57,790 nucleotides of DNA, taken from Deltaproteobacteria bacterium (GTDB lineage: Bacteria > Desulfobacterota > Desulfarculia > Desulfarculales > Desulfarculaceae). Both the position numbers and the translations under genes were made by a program. Under the pieces are notes generated by a model, which worked only from the letters and a program-made list of their open reading frames with translations, was not told where the DNA came from and did no database searches. Positions 45,120-53,141 of the stretch are shown here, one piece after another (within the stretch, counting starts at the first letter, position 1; each line of letters begins with the position of its first letter). The stretch spans positions 1-57,790 of the forward strand of contig JAHLLK010000031.1 in the NCBI GenBank assembly GCA_020444165.1, written 5' to 3'.

Positions 45120-46991
45120 TTGGGGATCAATGAGGAATTCCGCCGGGCCCTGGAGCTGCACCGCCAGGGCAGCCTGGCCGAGGCCAGGGCCCTGTATCAG
45201 CAGATCTTGGCCCAGAACCCGGGCCACGCCGGGGCCTGGCACTACCTGGGGGTGGCGGCCCAGCAGGAAGGCCGGCCGGCCGAAGCCCTGGACCACCTGG
45301 CCCGGGCCCTGGCCGCGCGGCCCGACTACGCCGAGGCCTGGAACAGCCTGGGGGTGGCCCATTTGGAGGCCGGGCGGGCTCCCGAGGCGGCCCAGGCTTT
45401 TCAGCGGGCCGGGGAGCTGAACCCGGATTACGCCGAGGCCCACTACAACCTGGGCAACGCCCTGACCCGCCAGGACCGGCTGGACGAGGCGGTCACCGCC
45501 TATCTCCTGGCCCGGGAGTTGGACCCCACCCGGGCGGCCATCCCCTACAACCTGGGCTGCGTGCTGGAGAAGACCGGCCGCCTGGAGCGGGCGGCCCAGG
45601 CCTACGCGGACTCCCTGGCCCTGGACCCCCGCCAGGCCGCCGCCTGGTTCAACCTGGGCAACGTGCGCCTGGAGCTGGCCGAGATGGAGGACGCGGCCGA
45701 GGCCTTCCAGGCCGCCCTGGACCTGGACCCCCACCTGGAGGCCGCCCGGGACAATTTGATCAGCGCCCTGGCCCGGACCCCGGGGGTGCCCTTGACCCTG
45801 CTGCGCCGCCAGACGGAGCTGTGGTGCGACCGGAGCTTCCCCCCGCCGCCCCCCCGGCCGCCGCTCTCCCCGGCCCGGGGCCGGCCGCTCCGGGTGGGCT
45901 ACGTGTCCGGCGACTTCCGCCGCCACCCGGTGGGCGCCTTCATGCAGGCCATCCTGGCCCACCACGATCCGGCCCGGGTGGAGGTGTTCTGCTACGCCAA
46001 CCAGCCCGCGGAAGACAGCCTCACCGCCCGCTTCCGGGAACAGGCGGCCCAGTGGCGCGACCTCTGGGAGGTGCCCGATGCGGTGGCGGCCCGCCTGGTG
46101 ACCCGGGACCGCATCGACGTCCTGGTGGACCTGGCCGGCCACACCACCCACAACCGCCTGGGCCTGTTCGCCCGGCGGCCGGCCCCCCTGCAGGCCGCCT
46201 ACCTGGGCTATTGGGCCACCACCGGCCTGGCCGCCATGGACCACATCATCGCCGACCGTATGGTGATCCCGCCGGGCGAGGAGGCCTTTTACCGGGAGGA
46301 GCCCCTGTACCTCCCGGGCTGCTACCTTTGCTACACCCCGCCGGAGTTGCCCCTGGCCGTGGCTCCGGCCCCGGCGCTGGCCCGGGGAGAGTTCACCTTC
46401 GGCTGCTTCAACAAGCTCTCCAAGCTGAACCGCCAAGTCATCGCGCTGTGGGCCGAGCTGCTCCGGCAGACCCCAGGGAGCCGGCTCTTCCTCAAGGCCG
46501 CCCTGTTCACCCGGCCCAGTGCGGTGCGGCGGGTCACCGAGGCCTTTGCCGCCCACGGGTTGGACCCGGACCGCCTCACCCTGCAAGGCCCCCTGCCCCT
46601 GACCGAGCACTACCGCTCCTACCACCTGGTGGACCTCACCCTGGACCCCTTCCCCATGGGCGGCTTCACCACCACCTGTGAAAGCCTGTGGATGGGGGCG
46701 CCGGTGCTGACCCTGGCCGGCCCGGGCCTGGGCGGCCACACCAGTCAGGCCCTCCTCCAGACCCTGGGGCTGCCGGAGCTGGTGGCCACCACGCCGGAGG
46801 AGTACCTGCAAAAGGCCGTCCGCCTGGCCGCCGACCCCGCGGGCCTGGACCGCCTGCGCCAGACCCTCCGGCCCCGGCTGCTGGCCTCGCCCCTCACCGA
46901 TGGCGCCGCCTTCACCCGCGGCCTGGAAGACCTCCTCTGGGACGCCTGGCAACGGCGGGAAGCGGCCGCCCACGTCGCCGGGCGGAGGTGA
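45120..46991 (+). CDS. TPR protein with O-GlcNAc-transferase (SPINDLY/GT41)-like domain
   Basis: 623 residues. The first about 240 residues are consecutive 34-residue TPR units (e.g. AWNSLGVAHLEAGRAPEAAQ, EAHYNLGNALTRQDRLDEAV), a protein-binding superhelix. The rest matches GT41: RPLRVGYVSGDFRRHPVGAF, VDLAGHTTHNRLGLFARRPA with the equivalent of the catalytic-site histidine in AGHT, FTFGCFNKLSKLNRQVIALW, LFLKAALF with the nucleotide-contacting lysine, and DPFPMGGFTTTCESLWMGAP. It may glycosylate a protein in the cytoplasm, for example a flagellin or adhesin; no target is adjacent. I chose TTG 45120 because GGGAGAGG lies 4 bases upstream. The open frame continues back to 44898, but that part reads as low-complexity. 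Confidence 0.88.
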   Translation: MGINEEFRRALELHRQGSLAEARALYQQILAQNPGHAGAWHYLGVAAQQEGRPAEALDHLARALAARPDYAEAWNSLGVAHLEAGRAPEAAQAFQRAGELNPDYAEAHYNLGNALTRQDRLDEAVTAYLLARELDPTRAAIPYNLGCVLEKTGRLERAAQAYADSLALDPRQAAAWFNLGNVRLELAEMEDAAEAFQAALDLDPHLEAARDNLISALARTPGVPLTLLRRQTELWCDRSFPPPPPRPPLSPARGRPLRVGYVSGDFRRHPVGAFMQAILAHHDPARVEVFCYANQPAEDSLTARFREQAAQWRDLWEVPDAVAARLVTRDRIDVLVDLAGHTTHNRLGLFARRPAPLQAAYLGYWATTGLAAMDHIIADRMVIPPGEEAFYREEPLYLPGCYLCYTPPELPLAVAPAPALARGEFTFGCFNKLSKLNRQVIALWAELLRQTPGSRLFLKAALFTRPSAVRRVTEAFAAHGLDPDRLTLQGPLPLTEHYRSYHLVDLTLDPFPMGGFTTTCESLWMGAPVLTLAGPGLGGHTSQALLQTLGLPELVATTPEEYLQKAVRLAADPAGLDRLRQTLRPRLLASPLTDGAAFTRGLEDLLWDAWQRREAAAHVAGRR

Positions 46992-47295
46992 GGTCCACCC
47001 GGAAAAGAACCGGCGGTTGACGATCCTCCCGCGACGGAACAAGTCCAGCCGCGCTTGGCCAACCGCGCGAAGTTTTTTCTTGGGGGACCTAAATGTTTCC
47101 CCCGGCAACCCTCCGGCCCTGCGGGAAATTCCGAGCCGGGTCCGGGAAAGCAAAGCACGGCAAAGCGGGAATTCGGCTGAACTAAAAGTGGTAATTATAT
47201 TCGACATCTGGGGAATATCCCCCGCGGGGCGCTTCCCTCGCCTTGCCCAATGATCTGGGCTTGCGAAGCTCGGAAGGGTGCATTAACCTGATCTC
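46992..47295. other. intergenic region before the ModE-type gene
   Basis: 304 bases. It contains one copy of the recurring GAAGTTTTTT..GGGGG element (47069-47088) and an AT-rich stretch (GTAATTATATTC, 47191-47202) that could be a -10 region for the ModE-type gene. No gene is recognised. Confidence 0.45.
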
Positions 47296-47688
47296 ATGCC
47301 GAAACAAAAACTACCCATCGAAGAGAACGCGGTGGCCAGTGGGCCGCAGGGAGCGTCCATCCAGATCAAGGGACGGCTGTGGTTGGAGAAAGAGGGCAAA
47401 ACCTTCCTCTCCTGGGGCAGGGTGCTCCTCCTGGAGCACATCGCCAAGCTGGGCTCCGTGGCCGCCGCGGCCCGGTCCCTGGGCATGAGCTACAGCCACG
47501 CCTGGAACATGGTCGAGGAAATGAACTGCCTGGCCCCCGCGCCCTTGGTGGAAAAGCAGACCGGCGGCGCCGGGGGCGGGGGGGCCCAGCTCACCGCCGA
47601 AGGGCAACGCACCATCGAAGGCTTCCGCAGCCTGGTGGCGGATTTCCAAACTTGGGTAGACAGCCACCCTCCCGGGGAAAGATTTTAA
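47296..47688 (+). CDS. ModE-type winged-helix DNA-binding protein without molbindin domain
   Basis: 130 residues. The middle matches the ModE/LysR-like N-terminal domain: GRVLLLEHIAKLGSVAAAAR, SLGMSYSHAWNMVEEMN and PLVEKQTGGAGGGGAQLTAE. ModE proteins repress or activate molybdate and molybdoenzyme genes, and a related deltaproteobacterial regulator responds to tungstate. Here the C-terminal oxyanion-binding (TOBE/Mop) domain is absent, so how it would sense a ligand is unclear. ATG 47296 has no strong ribosome site (GGAAGGG lies about 20 bases away). A ModE-like palindrome lies right after its stop and before the TonB receptor gene, which is the likely target. Confidence 0.82.
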   Translation: MPKQKLPIEENAVASGPQGASIQIKGRLWLEKEGKTFLSWGRVLLLEHIAKLGSVAAAARSLGMSYSHAWNMVEEMNCLAPAPLVEKQTGGAGGGGAQLTAEGQRTIEGFRSLVADFQTWVDSHPPGERF

Positions 47689-47717
47689 TTGACGATATCT
47701 TTTTTATGATATAACGA
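47689..47717 (+). promoter_or_regulatory. promoter overlapping a ModE-like operator
   Basis: TTGACG (47689-47694) and TATAAC (47710-47715) form a promoter with short 15-base spacing. The same bases read CGATAT..ATATAACGAT, an imperfect palindrome whose right arm equals the half-site known for ModE operators. A repressor here would block polymerase. The stretch overlaps the end of the region after the ModE-type gene. Confidence 0.5.
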
Positions 47718-47746
47718 TGGTCTGAACGGCGGCCGCCGGCGGCCGG

Positions 47747-47769
47747 AACTCCCCTGCGGGGGAGTTTTT
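47747..47769 (+). terminator. intrinsic terminator or attenuator before the TonB receptor gene
   Basis: AACTCCCC (47747-47754), loop TGCG, GGGGAGTT (47759-47766) and a run of five T (47765-47769). It ends transcription of the ModE-type gene. If the receptor is transcribed from 47689-47717, the hairpin would lie in its leader and act as an attenuator. Confidence 0.7.
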
Positions 47770-47830
47770 CCGGGCCCGCGATGTATTCAACAAAAGATAT
47801 CGCAAAGGGTGATTAGCCCGGGAGATTCCA

Positions 47831-50023
47831 ATGTTCATAACTTCTACCCCCTGGGGCCGCCCGTGGCTGCGACCGGCCCTAATGTTATGCTTGCTTCTGG
47901 GCCTCGGGGCCCTGTTGACCGCCCTCCCCGCCCTGGCCGCCCAATCGCCGGGCGAGGTCCCGGCCGCAACCGCGGCCACCCCCGCCCCCGCGGAGGAGAA
48001 AGCCGCGCCGGAGGAGAAAACCGCCGGCGAGCCCGGACGTTTCGAAGCCTATGACCTGGGTGAGTTGGTGGTGACCGGCGAGGGCGCCGCCTCCCAGGCG
48101 GTGTCCATCACCACCACCATGACCGCCGAGGAGATCGCGGCCACCAACAGCGAGACCGCGGCCGAGGCCCTGGCCCATGCCCCGGGCGTGGTGGTCACCA
48201 CCAACCGACGGAACGAGTCCCTGGTGCAGATCTACGGCCTGCCCCAGAGCCGGGCCTTGGTGCTCATCGACGGCGTGCCTTATTACGAGACCAAATACCA
48301 CACCCTGAACCTGGACCAGATTCCGGCCACCCTCATCGCCCGCATCGAGGTGATCAAGGGCGCGCCCTCGGTGCTCTATGGGGCCAACGCCCTGGCCGGG
48401 GTGATCAACATCGTCACCAAGAAGGCCGGCAAGGTCGCGGCCCTGGAGCTGAACGGCGAAGCGGGGCTGCACGACACCTACCGCTTCAGCGCGTCCCATG
48501 GCATGCAGGTGGACAAACTGGACTACTGGGTCAACTACACCCACCGCGAGTCGGCGGGTTACCCCATGTCCGCCGATTACCAGCCCACCCTGGGCACGGT
48601 GACCCAGCGGCCCGGCGGCACCTACCAGGCCGTGTTCCAGGACGACGAATACCGCAACAACTCCGACTATTACTCCAACACCCTCTGGAGCCGCCTGGGC
48701 TGGACCCCCAACCCCGACGGCGAGTACTACGTGAACCTGCACCTCTTGGACAGCTCGCGGGGCATGGCCCCGGACACCAACAGCGTGCGGGTCTTCCCCA
48801 ATGACCCGGCCTTCAGCAATTTCTCCCGCTGGGGCAAGTACAAGGACCTGGGCGCGGACCTCTCGGGCCGCCAGAAGATCGGCGACCGCCTGACCTTGGC
48901 TGGCAAGCTGTTCTATCACGACCACGAGGATGACTTCGAATCCTACCTGAACTACACCTACGGCCAGCTCATCGCCATCAGCACCTACCAGGACTATTTC
49001 GTGGGCGGCAACCTCACCGCGGACTACGAGCTGGCCCAGGGCCACAACCTGGGCGCGGCCATCCACTACAAGGGCGACTCCCACAAGGAACGGGACGACG
49101 TCTACCTGCCCTATGCCGAGACCTTCTCCTACACCGGGTCGGCCGGCCTGGAGTACCGCTTCACCGCCATCACCGGCCTGAACGTGGTGACCGGCGCTTC
49201 CTATGACTGGTACCAGGTGGACCAGGCCCAGGAGAACATCCTGAACGGAGACGGCCAGCTGGACTACCAGGAGGACCTGGAGACTCCCGGAGTCAGCGAC
49301 GACTTCAACCCCATGCTCGGGGCTTCCTACCAATTCGTGGACACCACCCGGCTCTTCGCCTCCGTGGCCAAGAAGACCCGCTTCCCCACCCTGATGGAGC
49401 TGTACTCCACCAAGGGCGGCAACCGCGACCTCAACGCCGAGCAGTCGGTGAACTACACCCTGGGCGTGGGCCGTAACTTCCTGGGCGACACCCTCTATGG
49501 GGAAGTCAGCGGCTTCTTCATGGACATCACCGACTGGATCTCCAAGGACACGCCCGATTGGGACTCCAAGTACCGCAACTACGGCAAAATCACCCTGGCC
49601 GGGGTGGAGGTCATCGCCACCTGGAAGCCCTTGGCCGATCTCTCCTTCCGCTTTGATTACACCTACACCAAAGCCAAGGACGAGAGCGACGGCGCGGTCA
49701 CCGAGGACGTGGTGGGGGTGCCCGAGCACAAGCTGGACCTGCTGGCCAGCTACCTCGTCCCCTACCTCAAGACCAAGCTGGACTTCACCGCCTTGTTGGT
49801 GGGCGAGACCTACAACCAGGTGCCCACCCCTCTCTACCCTGACCAGGAGGAGCTGAAGACCGACTCCTACCTGGTGTTCAACGCCCGTATCTCTCGGGTG
49901 TTCTTCACCAACTACGAGGTGTACTTCGCGGTGAACAACCTGTTCGACAAGGACTACGAGACCGAGCGCTACTTCCCCGCCCCGGGCCGCAACCTGTGGG
50001 TGGGCCTCACGGCGCGTTTCTAA
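47831..50023 (+). CDS. TonB-dependent outer-membrane receptor
   Basis: 730 residues. Signal peptide to about residue 41 (PALMLCLLLGLGALLTALPA..), a Pro/Glu-rich segment, a plug domain at about 70-190 (DLGELVVTGEGAASQAVSIT, SRALVLIDGVPYY, IARIEVIKGAPSVLYGANAL, GVINIVTKKAG) and a 22-strand-type barrel ending in the aromatic LWVGLTARF typical of outer-membrane proteins. It would import a scarce ligand with TonB energy. Barrel sequence does not tell whether this is an iron chelate, cobalamin or an oxyanion; the ModE-type neighbour makes a molybdenum- or tungsten-related ligand worth considering. ATG 47831 follows GGGAGA. No TonB/ExbBD genes are in the window. Confidence 0.93.
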   Translation: MFITSTPWGRPWLRPALMLCLLLGLGALLTALPALAAQSPGEVPAATAATPAPAEEKAAPEEKTAGEPGRFEAYDLGELVVTGEGAASQAVSITTTMTAEEIAATNSETAAEALAHAPGVVVTTNRRNESLVQIYGLPQSRALVLIDGVPYYETKYHTLNLDQIPATLIARIEVIKGAPSVLYGANALAGVINIVTKKAGKVAALELNGEAGLHDTYRFSASHGMQVDKLDYWVNYTHRESAGYPMSADYQPTLGTVTQRPGGTYQAVFQDDEYRNNSDYYSNTLWSRLGWTPNPDGEYYVNLHLLDSSRGMAPDTNSVRVFPNDPAFSNFSRWGKYKDLGADLSGRQKIGDRLTLAGKLFYHDHEDDFESYLNYTYGQLIAISTYQDYFVGGNLTADYELAQGHNLGAAIHYKGDSHKERDDVYLPYAETFSYTGSAGLEYRFTAITGLNVVTGASYDWYQVDQAQENILNGDGQLDYQEDLETPGVSDDFNPMLGASYQFVDTTRLFASVAKKTRFPTLMELYSTKGGNRDLNAEQSVNYTLGVGRNFLGDTLYGEVSGFFMDITDWISKDTPDWDSKYRNYGKITLAGVEVIATWKPLADLSFRFDYTYTKAKDESDGAVTEDVVGVPEHKLDLLASYLVPYLKTKLDFTALLVGETYNQVPTPLYPDQEELKTDSYLVFNARISRVFFTNYEVYFAVNNLFDKDYETERYFPAPGRNLWVGLTARF

Positions 50024-50041
50024 ATCAGGATGTGGGAAGAT

Positions 50042-50075
50042 TTGGGGGGAGGGACCCTCCCCCCAAAAAAACTTC
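50042..50075. repeat. G-rich hairpin with inverted copy of the GAAGTTTTTT element
   Basis: Just after the TonB receptor stop, TTGGGGGGAGG pairs with CCTCCCCCCAA around GAC, followed by AAAAAAACTTC. Read on the minus strand this is GAAGTTTTTTTGGGGGGAGG, a relative of the copies at 47069, 51933 and 54625. It may terminate transcription on either strand. Confidence 0.6.
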
Positions 50076-50085
50076 AACGCAGGCT

Positions 50086-50151
50086 GTGGTTCAGCAGCTT
50101 GCTGAACCACAACCACCGAAACGGAGGGGCCGCCGGGGAATTCCCCGGCGG
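50086..50151. repeat. two perfect inverted repeats downstream of the TonB receptor gene
   Basis: GTGGTTCAGCA-GCT-TGCTGAACCAC (50086-50110, 11-bp stem) and CCGCCGGGG-AATT-CCCCGGCGG (50130-50151, 9-bp stem). Both would form stable RNA hairpins in the gap between the receptor and the CcsA-like gene. Confidence 0.8.
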
Positions 50152-50159
50152 TCTCCTCC

Positions 50160-50234
50160 CGGCGGGGAAGCCGCCACCGCCTCCGGCGGCTGCCCGGGCC
50201 TGGGCGCGTCCGGCCCGGGCTCCCCGCCGTTTTT
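50160..50234 (+). terminator. three-way-junction hairpin followed by a T-run
   Basis: A closing stem CGGCGGGGA (50160-50168)/TCCCCGCCG (50221-50229) holds two inner stems, AGCCGCC/GGCGGCT and GCCCGGGCC/GGCCCGGGC, and is followed by TTTTT (50230-50234). This is more elaborate than an ordinary terminator. It sits about 50 bases before the start of the CcsA-like gene and may be a structured leader controlling it. Confidence 0.55.
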
Positions 50235-50282
50235 ACGGGTGAGCAAAGGCCCCGGGCCTTCCCGGCCCCAAGGATAGGTAAC

Positions 50283-51029
50283 ATGCACGAACCTCTGGTT
50301 ATGTACGCGATATATGTCTCTCTGGGCCTGGCGGCCCTGGCCGCGCTGTTGGCGCGGGGAGCCCGGCCCTGGGCCTGGGCCGCCGGGACCGGCGCGGCCC
50401 TGGCCGGTTGGCTGGCCTTGGCCGTGGGGAGCTGGCACTTGGGGCGGCCGCCCCTGGCCGGGCTGGGGGAAACCCTGCCGGCCATGGCCGGGTGCCTGGC
50501 CTTGTTGGGGCTCTCGGTGCTCCGCCGGCGGGAAGAGGCGCTACTGGCCCAGCTCCTCTGGGGCAGCGTGGCGGGGTTGTTGCTCCTGGACCTGATTTTG
50601 CCGTTCCCGCCGCCCCTGGACTGGTTCCTCTTTGATTCCCCGTGGGTGCAGGCTTTTTTCCTCTGCCGCCCGGGGGCGGTGGTGTTGTTCTGGGCCGCGG
50701 CCCTGGCCGCCATCGCGGCGGGCCTGGCCCGGGGCGGGCCGGCCGCGGGGGGGATGTTCGGCCACGCGCGGCGCTGGCTGGTGGCCGGCTCGGCGGTGTT
50801 TCTCTGCGGGGAATTCGCCGGGTTCTATTGGTGTTACCTCTGGTTGGGCGACTACTGGCGCTGGGGGCGCAACTTCCTGGCTTCTCTGGCCCTCTTCCTT
50901 CTGGCCACCCTGGCCCTGCATCTGCCGCCCCGCTGGGCGGCCCACCCGGTCACCCGGGCGGCCTGCCAGGCCCTGCCCGGCGTGGCCTCCCTGGCTTTCA
51001 ACCTCTGGTTTCAGTGGGGTGAAGCATGA
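50283..51029 (+). CDS. multi-pass membrane protein resembling CcsA/ResC cytochrome c biogenesis proteins
   Basis: 248 residues with about seven to eight hydrophobic helices (VMYAIYVSLGLAALAALLAR, MAGCLALLGLSVL, LLWGSVAGLLLLDLILPF, and others). A Trp-rich stretch, GEFAGFYWCYLWLGDYWRWG, resembles the haem-handling WWD region of CcsA, but the canonical WxWDPKE is missing, so the assignment is tentative. The start is ATG 50283 after AAGGATAG. The next gene overlaps by four bases (ATGA), so the two are translated as a pair, and the partner looks like ResB, which supports the CcsA idea. The place next to a TonB receptor suggests a linked uptake or redox role. Confidence 0.65.
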   Translation: MHEPLVMYAIYVSLGLAALAALLARGARPWAWAAGTGAALAGWLALAVGSWHLGRPPLAGLGETLPAMAGCLALLGLSVLRRREEALLAQLLWGSVAGLLLLDLILPFPPPLDWFLFDSPWVQAFFLCRPGAVVLFWAAALAAIAAGLARGGPAAGGMFGHARRWLVAGSAVFLCGEFAGFYWCYLWLGDYWRWGRNFLASLALFLLATLALHLPPRWAAHPVTRAACQALPGVASLAFNLWFQWGEA

Positions 51030-51868
51030 TCCGGCGGTTGGCTTCCTGGTGGCTCACCCTGGGCAGCCTGGGTTTTTTGGTCCTGTGGCTCATGGTGGGC
51101 ATGGTGTTGGCCGTGGTGCCGCCCTATGCCAAGGCCCTGGCGGGCTTGAACGAGGTGCTGGTGTGGGACTGGCTCTTCACCCAGGCGCCCCAGGAGCCGG
51201 GGCTCACCGCCTGGCTGGCCGTCTTGTGCCTGGCGGTCACGCTCTTGATGGTCAACCTCCTGGCCTGCACGGTCACGCTGCTGACCGCCCGCTGGCGTGC
51301 GGGCCAGCGCTGGGCCGCGGCGCTTCTCTTGGCCATGCACCTCCTGTTGGCCTCCATCCTGGCCGGGCATTTCTCGGGCATGTTCCTGGGCTTCAAGCAG
51401 GAGGACGCCCGCCTGGCTCCGGGCGCCACCTACCAATTGCCGGACGGCGGGGTGCTCAAAGTGGAAGAGGTGGTGTTCGTGGACGACCCGGCCATCCTGA
51501 ACCTGCCCTACCGCCAGGCCCGCCGGGTGCAGACCCGGCAAAACTTCCACCGGGCCGACGATGTGGTCCGGGTGAGCCTGGCGCGGAAGGGCCGGCCCCC
51601 GGCCCAGGCCATGCTCCGCATCATGGAACCCTGGCAAATCGGCGGGCTCCGGGTGGCCTTGCAGACCTTCTACCGCCTGGAGGGCGCGGGTCCACCCCGG
51701 GTGGGCGCGGTGCTGAACCTGGTGGTCAACCCCCTGACCAGGGTGTTCCTGGTGTCCTATGCCCTGTGGATCACGGCCTATTTCCTGTGGCTGATCCGGC
51801 TGGGCCGGGCCAACGGCAGGAGCAACGGCAGGAACAATGGCAGGAGCAACGGCCGCCAGGAGGTTTGA
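51026..51868 (+). CDS. ResB-like membrane protein
   Basis: 280 residues. Three N-terminal helices (MIRRLASWWLTLGSLGFLVL, AWLAVLCLAVTLLMVNLLAC, AALLLAMHLLLASILAGHFS), a periplasmic domain at about 120-240 (ATYQLPDGGVLKVEEVVFVD, WQIGGLRVALQTFYR) and a last helix (VFLVSYALWITAYFLWLIRL). This order matches ResB/Ccs1 proteins that hold apocytochrome c for haem attachment, though this one is short. The C-terminus carries an odd run of NGR-type repeats (about residues 263-277). The gene overlaps the CcsA-like gene by ATGA. Confidence 0.68.
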   Translation: MIRRLASWWLTLGSLGFLVLWLMVGMVLAVVPPYAKALAGLNEVLVWDWLFTQAPQEPGLTAWLAVLCLAVTLLMVNLLACTVTLLTARWRAGQRWAAALLLAMHLLLASILAGHFSGMFLGFKQEDARLAPGATYQLPDGGVLKVEEVVFVDDPAILNLPYRQARRVQTRQNFHRADDVVRVSLARKGRPPAQAMLRIMEPWQIGGLRVALQTFYRLEGAGPPRVGAVLNLVVNPLTRVFLVSYALWITAYFLWLIRLGRANGRSNGRNNGRSNGRQEV

Positions 51869-51932
51869 GCCGGGCGCGTAGCGGGCCGGAGTATTGGTGC
51901 CGAACACTGTTATGCAAGCTACTTAAAAATAT

Positions 51933-51951
51933 GAAGTTTTTTGGGGGAAGG
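51933..51951 (+). repeat. copy of the GAAGTTTTTT-G(n) element
   Basis: GAAGTTTTTTGGGGGAAGG after the ResB-like gene, directly before the long terminator hairpin. It is related to copies at 47069, 50075 (inverted) and 54625. Confidence 0.6.
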
Positions 51952-51955
51952 GGGG

Positions 51956-52003
51956 TGTGGGGGGAAGGGACCTTTTTCCCAAAAAAGGTCCCTTCCCCCC
52001 ACA
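51956..52003. terminator. bidirectional terminator, perfect 21-bp stem
   Basis: TGTGGGGGGAAGGGACCTTTT (first 20 bases at 51956-51975) pairs exactly with 51983-52003 around a TCCCAA loop. It lies between the convergent ResB-like and ruvA genes and would stop transcription from both sides; the arms carry T/A runs inside the stem instead of a separate tail. Confidence 0.75.
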
Positions 52004-52025
52004 TCTTCCTCTTCTGCCTAAAAGC

Positions 52026-52631
52026 TTACAGCAGCTTTTTCAGGGAATTGCGCAGGAGGTCTTCCAGGCTGGGGGGGGTTTGGCCGGTGGGGTCCAGTTC
52101 GGCGAGGGCGGTTTCCACGGCTTTGGCAGCTTTGGCTTCGGGGTAGCCCAGGTTCATGAGGGCGCTTTGGGCGTCGTCGGCCAGGGGCGAGGCGGGGGGA
52201 GCGGGGGTGGAGGGAGCCTCGCTGGTTTCCGCGGGCAGGCGGCCGGCCAGGTCCAGGATGAGCTGGGCCGCGGTTTTCTTGCCCACGCCGGGCACCTTGT
52301 TCAGCCGGCTGGCGTCGCCGGCCCGCACCGCGGCCCACAGGTCCCGGGGAGCGAGGGAGGAGAGGATGCCCAGGGCCAGTTTGGGGCCCACCCCCTTCAC
52401 GGCCAGGAGCTGGGCAAAGGCGGCCCACTCGTCTTCCCGGGGGAAGCCGTAGAGGTGGATGGCGTCTTCGCGCACGATGGTGTGGATGTGGAAGGCCACT
52501 TCCCGGCCCAGATCCGGCAGGTCGCAAAAGGCGGCCAGGGTAATGAAGACCCGGTAGCCCACGCCCGCCACGTCCACCACCACGTGGTCCGGCCGCCGGG
52601 CCACCAGGGCGCCGCCCAGGCGCGCGATCAC
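52026..52631 (-). CDS. ruvA: Holliday junction branch-migration protein RuvA
   Basis: 201 residues, the usual length. It binds four-way DNA junctions as a tetramer and loads the RuvB motor. Domain I is IARLGGALVARRPDHVVVDV.. (residues 2-63); domain II has two helix-hairpin-helix motifs (AVKGVGPKLALGIL, KVPGVGKKTAAQLILDL); domain III is a C-terminal helical tail (SALMNLGYPEAKAAKAVETA). The frame is open to 52745, but GTG 52631 gives the exact family N-terminus, with GGGAGC upstream. It overlaps the ruvC stop by GTGA, so the two are translationally coupled. ruvB, the usual third gene, does not follow; a strong terminator does. Confidence 0.95.
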   Translation of the reverse strand: MIARLGGALVARRPDHVVVDVAGVGYRVFITLAAFCDLPDLGREVAFHIHTIVREDAIHLYGFPREDEWAAFAQLLAVKGVGPKLALGILSSLAPRDLWAAVRAGDASRLNKVPGVGKKTAAQLILDLAGRLPAETSEAPSTPAPPASPLADDAQSALMNLGYPEAKAAKAVETALAELDPTGQTPPSLEDLLRNSLKKLL

Positions 52632-53137
52632 GGCCGGGCTCCCAGGGCCCCGTTCAGGCGGCGGGCGGCGTGGTGCATCAGGGCCACGGCCAGGGCGTCG
52701 GAGGCGTCCAGGGCCGGGGGCGCGGGGCAGTGCAGGATTTGACACACCATGTAGGCCACTTGCTCCTTGCCGGCTTGGCCGTGACCCACCAGGGCCTTTT
52801 TCACCATGGCCGGGGAGTACTCGTGCACCGGCAGCCCAGCCAGGGCGGCGGCCAGGATAGCGGCGGCCCTGGCCTGTCCCAAGGCCAGAGCCGCGCGGGG
52901 ATTCTTGGCGCTGAACACGTCCTCGATGGCCACTTCGGCGGGCCCGAGCCGGGCGATGAGCCCGGCCACCCCCTGGTGGATGGCGATGAGCCGCCGGGTC
53001 AGGGGCTCTTTGGCCGGAGCCCTGATGACCCCGGTCTCCACCAGTCGGGCGTCCGCGCCCGGCCCGGCCACGATGAGGCCGTAGCCGGTGACCAGGCTGC
53101 CGGGGTCCAGGCCCAGGATGAGGTCGCCGGCGGGCAA
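52628..53137 (-). CDS. ruvC: Holliday junction resolvase RuvC
   Basis: 169 residues. It cuts four-way DNA junctions symmetrically in complex with RuvAB. The catalytic acids are visible: Asp11 (ILGLDPGS), Glu72 (VAIEDVF) and Asp144/Asp147 (ALDASDALAVAL). The start is TTG 53137, four bases after the yebC stop; there is no upstream ATG in frame. The gene order yebC-ruvC-ruvA is common in bacteria. Confidence 0.95.
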   Translation of the reverse strand: MPAGDLILGLDPGSLVTGYGLIVAGPGADARLVETGVIRAPAKEPLTRRLIAIHQGVAGLIARLGPAEVAIEDVFSAKNPRAALALGQARAAAILAAALAGLPVHEYSPAMVKKALVGHGQAGKEQVAYMVCQILHCPAPPALDASDALAVALMHHAARRLNGALGARP

Positions 53138-53141
53138 GGGG

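Noticed and set aside
50138..50170. B12-box-like GGAGACC sequence on the minus strand (possible cobalamin riboswitch)
   Set aside because: The match is short, the other conserved riboswitch parts are missing, and no minus-strand gene follows it.
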